Assembly (NCBI GenBank): GCA_040757115.1
Contig: JBFLYA010000125.1
Span: forward strand, 1-5,258
Direction: 5' to 3'
Source: a bacterium
GTDB taxonomy: Bacteria; UBA9089; CG2-30-40-21; SBAY01
Length of the DNA: 5,258 nt
The position numbers were made by a program, and so were the translations under genes. Positions 1-2,880 of the stretch are shown here, piece after piece. Under the pieces are notes generated by a model. The model made no database searches. It had not been told where the DNA came from and saw only the letters and a program-made list of their open reading frames with translations. Every line of letters begins with the position of its first letter. The first letter of the stretch is position 1.

Positions 1-191
1 GGGGATAAGGAGATAAGAGTGATATGGAGATAAGATAATAGAAATAGATTGAAATTTATAGAAATAGGTAGAAATTGATTGGGGAAAACAACAAATTTCC
101 ATAAATTTCTATTAATTTCAATTTTTTTAATAATATCTCTCTATCTCCTTAATCTCCACATCTCCTTTTGTTACACCACCTGAACGCTTAC
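1..191. mobile_element. Palindromic GA-rich MITE-like repeat, copy 1 (left end outside window)
   Basis: This copy matches 2154-2340 in the same orientation. A 61-base block (21-81 against 2174-2234) is identical, and the rest differs mainly by two indels: about 11 extra bases in copy 2 (near TAGTTTCTACT) and 15 extra in copy 1. The left half is purine-rich (GGAGATA units) and the right half pyrimidine-rich (TATCTCC), so the two halves can fold on each other. It ends in ACCTGAACGCTTAC (178-191), the same end as copy 2. No ORF of its own is visible, so it would be non-autonomous. Positions 127-191 are also coding: they supply the stop codon and last 21 codons of dxs. The left terminus, which should lie about 36 bases further out by comparison with copy 2, is not in the window. 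Confidence 0.85.
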
Positions 192-2028
192 AAAATTTCT
201 TAATAGATTGAGTAATTCCCTCAACATCTAACCCATACTTTTTAAAAAGTATTTCACTTGCTCCGTGTTCGATAAATTGGTCTGGAAATCCCAGACATTT
301 AACCCTGACATCCTGAATTTGATTTGCATTCAATAACTCCAGAATAGCACTTCCAAATCCACCACTAACAATATGGTCTTCGATGGTGATGATTTTTTTA
401 GTTTTGAGATTTAAAATCAGAGTTTTATCTAATGGTTTAACAAATCGGGCATTGACGACGCCGATGTTTTTTAAGTTTTTCGCCACCTCTAAAGCGGGAT
501 AGACCATTTTCCCCAGAGCAAGAATAACTGCTTCATTACCTTCGACTAAAACTTCGGCTTCACCAATTTTAAAAGGGGTTTGTTTTTCTTCAATTTTAAG
601 TGGGCAACCTCTTGGGTAACGAATAGCACAAGGTTGATTACTTGAGATAGCCAGATTCAGCATCATTACAAGTTCTGTTGTGTCTTTTGGGGACATAATA
701 ACCAGATTGGGAATATGTCGTAAATAAGCGATGTCAAACAAACCTTGATGAGTCGGTCCATCTTCACCAACTACTCCTGCCCGATCAATACAAAATACCA
801 CAGGTAAATTCATCAGACAGACATCATGCAAAATCTGGTCATAAGCTCGTTGTAAGAATGTAGAATAAATTGCACAAACAGGTTTAAGTCCCATTGAAGC
901 CATTCCTGCGGCAAATGTCACGGCATGCTCTTCGGCAATACCTACATCAAAGAACCTTTCCGGATGACTTTCTTTAAAATATTTTAATCCTGTGCCTTCA
1001 GCCATAGCCGCCGTAATTGCTACAATCTTTGAATCATTTTTCGCTAAATCAGTTAAAGTTTTTCCCATCACTGCTGAGAATGATAATTTCTCATTCTCCA
1101 ATGGTTTGCCAGTGGCAATGTCAAAAGGGCTTGTTCCATGAAACCACTCAGGATTTTTCTCTGCCGGCTCATAGCCTTTACCTTTTTTCGTAAAAATATG
1201 TAAAAGCCGGGGACCTTTTAAGTCTTTAATCTTTCCTAAAACATTAATTAATAAATCCAGGTTATGTCCGTCAATGGGACCAAAATATCTAAATCCTAAT
1301 TCTTCAAATAATGCCCCATGAATTAATATATTTTTTATCCCCTCTTCTACTTTTTTAACTAATGTGCTCATTGGTGTGCCAATTCTGGGGACTTTAGTAA
1401 TTAACTCTTGAATATCTTCTCGCAATCGAGAATAAATAGGCATCGTTATAAGTCTATTCAAATAACCGGCAAGTGCACCAATCGTCCTTGAGATAGACAT
1501 TTCGTTACTGTTTAAAATAACCAGCAAATCTTTTTGAAGTTGGCCGGCATGATTTAATGACTCAAAAGCCATTCCACCAGATAATGCCCCATCACCAATA
1601 ACCACGACTATTTTCTTTGACCCATCACCTTCAAATTCTTTCGCTATTGCCAAACCTAATCCGGCGGAGATAGAAGTGCTGGCATGACCGGTATTAAAGA
1701 CATCATAATACGATTCTTCTCGCTTGGGGAAACCTGATATTCCACCATATTGTCGTAATGTCTGAAATTGTGATTTTCTACCTGTAAGTAATTTATGGGC
1801 ATAACATTGATGACCAACATCCCAGATAATTTTATCAACAGGGGTATTGTAAATATAATGAAGGGCAATAGTTAATTCTACCACTCCCAGATTAGAGGAC
1901 AGGTGTCCACCTGTGTTTGAAACGGTTTTGATTATCTCTTGCCTTATTTCATCTGCAATCTTTTTTAATTGGCTAATATTTAGTTTTTTAAGTTCTGCTG
2001 GAGAAGAAATCTCTTCAAGTAACTCCAT
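127..2028 (-). CDS. dxs: 1-deoxy-D-xylulose-5-phosphate synthase
   Basis: This thiamine-diphosphate enzyme joins pyruvate and glyceraldehyde 3-phosphate, with loss of CO2, to make DXP, the first step of the MEP isoprenoid pathway, which also feeds thiamine and pyridoxal synthesis; it is cytosolic. From the chosen start (633 aa) the family motifs appear in order: TGGHLSSNLG (about 39-48), WDVGHQ (69-74), the ThDP/Mg motif GDGALSGG (145-152) with ILNSNEMSIS (171-180), the catalytic Glu in IAEEHAV (Glu366), DRAGVVGEDGPTHQG in the pyrimidine-binding domain (415-429), IRYPRG, and a transketolase C-terminal domain to about 610. An in-frame ATG at 2056-2058 would add ten residues, but a promoter -10 box lies inside that extension and MELLEEISSPAELKKL is a typical DXS N-terminus. 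No start has a strong ribosome binding site. Residues 613-633 are encoded by the neighbouring mobile repeat and are not DXS-like. No operon partner is visible. Confidence 0.97.
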   Translation of the reverse strand: MELLEEISSPAELKKLNISQLKKIADEIRQEIIKTVSNTGGHLSSNLGVVELTIALHYIYNTPVDKIIWDVGHQCYAHKLLTGRKSQFQTLRQYGGISGFPKREESYYDVFNTGHASTSISAGLGLAIAKEFEGDGSKKIVVVIGDGALSGGMAFESLNHAGQLQKDLLVILNSNEMSISRTIGALAGYLNRLITMPIYSRLREDIQELITKVPRIGTPMSTLVKKVEEGIKNILIHGALFEELGFRYFGPIDGHNLDLLINVLGKIKDLKGPRLLHIFTKKGKGYEPAEKNPEWFHGTSPFDIATGKPLENEKLSFSAVMGKTLTDLAKNDSKIVAITAAMAEGTGLKYFKESHPERFFDVGIAEEHAVTFAAGMASMGLKPVCAIYSTFLQRAYDQILHDVCLMNLPVVFCIDRAGVVGEDGPTHQGLFDIAYLRHIPNLVIMSPKDTTELVMMLNLAISSNQPCAIRYPRGCPLKIEEKQTPFKIGEAEVLVEGNEAVILALGKMVYPALEVAKNLKNIGVVNARFVKPLDKTLILNLKTKKIITIEDHIVSGGFGSAILELLNANQIQDVRVKCLGFPDQFIEHGASEILFKKYGLDVEGITQSIKKFCKRSGGVTKGDVEIKEIERYY

Positions 2029-2046
2029 TGTTCCCATCTTAATTTT

Positions 2047-2075
2047 ATTATACACCATTTAATTAAAATTTGCAA
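2047..2075 (-). promoter_or_regulatory. Sigma-70-type promoter of dxs
   Basis: Read on the minus strand, TTGCAA (2070-2075) and a perfect TATAAT (2047-2052) are 17 bases apart, with an A/T-rich tract just upstream that could act as an UP element. Transcription would begin near 2040. That leaves a leader of about a dozen bases before the ATG at 2026-2028 and rules out the ATG at 2056-2058 on this transcript. The -35 box matches four of six consensus bases. Confidence 0.65.
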
Positions 2076-2117
2076 TAATTTTTTTGTACCTGTTCACCGC
2101 ACAGACAAAAGAGTTTG

Positions 2118-2340
2118 GTAACCGTTCAGGTTATACATTAAAAGTGTAAGAAGGGGGATAAGGAGATAAGGAAGATATGGAGATAAGATAATAGAAATAG
2201 ATTGAAATTTATAGAAATAGGTAGAAATTGATTGTGGGAAACAACAAATTTCCATAAATTTCTATTAGTTTCTACTAATTTCAATTTTTTTTAATAATAT
2301 CCCTCCTTATCTCCTTTTCTTACACCACCTGAACGCTTAC
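2118..2340. mobile_element. Palindromic GA-rich MITE-like element, copy 2 (complete)
   Basis: The ends are inverted repeats: GTAACCGTTCAGGT (2118-2131) and ACCTGAACGCTTAC (2327-2340) match at 13 of 14 positions. Inside them follow GTGTAAG (2144-2150) and its complement CTTACAC (2319-2325), then a GGGGATAAGGAGATAAG arm mirrored by a TATCTCC arm, so almost the whole 223 bp is an imperfect palindrome. No transposase is encoded. The GTAAGCG-type end recalls IS66-family termini, which is a family resemblance only. No 8-bp duplication flanks this copy (AGAGTTTG on the left, AAATTTCT on the right). The inverted similarity continues about 11 or more bases outward on both sides, so the true boundary may lie further out. 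Confidence 0.8.
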
Positions 2341-2346
2341 AAATTT

Positions 2347-2372
2347 CTTTGCGTCCTTTACGCCTTTGCGAG
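2347..2372. repeat. TTTGCG-type short tandem repeat
   Basis: Three imperfect units of 8-9 bases follow each other: CTTTGCGTC, CTTTACGC and CTTTGCGAG. Similar CTTTGCGTC-like strings are familiar between genes in many environmental bacteria; that is recollection, not a search result. On the other side of copy 2, TTCACCGCACAGACAAAAGA (2093-2112) is partly complementary to this tract. Copy 2 and the tract may therefore belong to one larger inverted structure, or copy 2 may have inserted into an older repeat. No function is assigned. Confidence 0.5.
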
Positions 2373-2431
2373 AGGAATATCTTTTACCACCGATAACTGA
2401 CCCATTACAGAAAAAAAATTGAAAAAAACCC

Positions 2432-2466
2432 TTGACAAATTTAAAATTATGTGGTATATGTATAAT
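2432..2466 (+). promoter_or_regulatory. Promoter of the small ORF
   Basis: A perfect TTGACA (2432-2437) is followed after 17 bases by TATATG (2455-2460) and directly by TATAAT (2461-2466). The first -10 has ideal spacing but four of six consensus bases. The second is perfect but 23 bases away. Either would start transcription at about 2467-2473, giving a 5' leader of roughly 13-20 bases before the ATG at 2486. An A-rich tract (2411-2427) lies just upstream and could strengthen it. Confidence 0.65.
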
Positions 2467-2485
2467 ATACAAACAAGGGAGGGAA

Positions 2486-2569
2486 ATGAAGAAGGAGACT
2501 AAAAAGAAGATGAATCCCTATCCCTATGGTCATCATAAATTCAGCAGGAAAATAAAAAAAGAAAGGTAA
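2486..2569 (+). CDS. Small basic protein or leader peptide, 27 aa, unrecognised
   Basis: I do not recognise this peptide. It opens with an ATG after AAGGGAGGG (2475-2483), a purine-rich ribosome binding site whose core sits only 2-4 bases from the start, which is tight. The peptide has 27 residues, nine Lys and two Arg, beginning MKKETKKKM, with a central NPYPYGHHKF and a basic tail. There is no hydrophobic stretch, so it is neither a signal peptide nor a membrane peptide. A good promoter precedes it by about 20 bases, and an intrinsic terminator stem begins in its stop codon, so promoter, ORF and terminator form one unit of about 140 transcribed bases. It could be a small nucleic-acid-binding protein, a leader peptide for the gene at 2881, or a chance ORF inside a small RNA. 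Confidence is moderate because nothing but context supports translation. Confidence 0.5.
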   Translation: MKKETKKKMNPYPYGHHKFSRKIKKER

Positions 2570-2607
2570 GCCTTCTGGCATTAATCTAAAGTCAAGAAGG
2601 CTTTTTT
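2568..2607 (+). terminator. Rho-independent terminator after the small ORF
   Basis: AAGCCTTCT (2568-2576) pairs perfectly with AGAAGGCTT (2595-2603) across an 18-base loop, and a T run continues to 2607, then G and five more T. The left arm starts within the TAA stop codon at 2567-2569. A ribosome stopping there would cover that arm, so translation could in principle weaken termination. Confidence 0.85.
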
Positions 2608-2611
2608 GTTT

Positions 2612-2846
2612 TTAAATCCGTTAAATCGGTGGTGTCTGAAAATAACGCTAATAGTGAAATCTATGCAGATTTGGTGTCCAAAAGGGGATAAGGAGATAAA
2701 GGGAGATATGGAGATTATTCATTGTCCTTTCCAAAATTTTAGAATGAATTTATCTCCTTATCTCCATAATCCCCATATCTCCTTTTCTTACACTATTTCA
2801 ACCTTTATGCTAGATTAAGACACCACCGTTAAATCCGCTAAATCTG
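2612..2846. repeat. 9-bp tandem repeat TTAAATCCG, split by the third element
   Basis: TTAAATCCG (2612-2620) and TTAAATC (2621-2627) lie left of the inserted element; TTAAATCCG (2829-2837) and CTAAATCTG (2838-2846) lie right of it. Removing the element and one 8-bp duplicate restores three adjacent 9-base units ending just before the TATAAT at 2852. The site could bind a regulator of the downstream gene or be simple sequence; nothing here decides which. Confidence 0.5.
2628..2827. mobile_element. 200-bp MITE with perfect TIRs and 8-bp target duplication
   Basis: The ends GGTGGTGTCT (2628-2637) and AGACACCACC (2818-2827) are perfect inverted repeats. They are flanked directly by GTTAAATC on both sides (2620-2627 and 2828-2835), an 8-bp direct duplication typical of DDE transposition. 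The interior holds GGGGATAAGGAGATAA (2684-2699), a near-perfect inner stem (GGAGATTATTCATT at 2710-2723 against 2743-2757) and CTCCTTTTCTTACAC (2779-2793). These resemble the arms of the repeats at 1-191 and 2118-2340, although its termini differ from theirs. No transposase is encoded; a 70-codon open frame crossing it has no protein-like features. One caveat is that the flanks sit in a 9-bp tandem repeat, which could mimic part of the duplication. Confidence 0.8.
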
Positions 2847-2857
2847 CTTACTATAAT
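2829..2857 (+). promoter_or_regulatory. Possible promoter of the modular protein gene
   Basis: A perfect TATAAT (2852-2857) lies 17 bases after TTAAAT (2829-2834), a poor -35 with three of six consensus bases. Transcription would start near 2864, so the ribosome binding site would sit almost at the 5' end of the message. The -35 region falls in the 9-bp repeat and next to the end of the mobile element. Read-through from the small upstream unit is the alternative source of transcript. Confidence 0.4.
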
Positions 2858-2865
2858 TAAATTAC

Positions 2866-2875
2866 AGAGGAGGTG
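2866..2875 (+). promoter_or_regulatory. Very strong ribosome binding site
   Basis: AGAGGAGGTG is an almost full complement of the 16S rRNA 3' end, five bases before the ATG at 2881. An in-frame stop at 2854-2856 lies just upstream. The start of the large ORF is therefore well fixed and no longer N-terminus with a signal peptide is possible in this frame. Confidence 0.9.
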
Positions 2876-2880
2876 CCAAA

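Noticed and set aside
1-130. Intrinsic terminator for dxs formed by the copy 1 hairpin
   Set aside because: Downstream of the dxs stop the fold is long, imperfect and A/T-rich, without a compact GC stem followed by a T run on the minus strand.
1656-1868. 70-codon minus-strand open frame
   Set aside because: It is an alternative frame within dxs on the same strand, without start signals or protein-like features.
1-2340. CRISPR array or toxin-antitoxin reading of the repeated GGAGATA/GAAAT units
   Set aside because: The units are not evenly spaced, have no unique spacers, and form mirror-image arms of palindromes instead; no toxin-like ORF is present.
2606-2818. 70-codon plus-strand open frame between the terminator and the modular gene
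   Set aside because: It lies almost wholly within the palindromic mobile element, begins inside the terminator T tract, has no ribosome binding site, and its translation only reflects GA/CT-rich repeats.
2568-2880. Riboswitch ahead of the modular gene
   Set aside because: The structured parts are explained by an intrinsic terminator and a transposon with target duplication; no known aptamer pattern was recognised.
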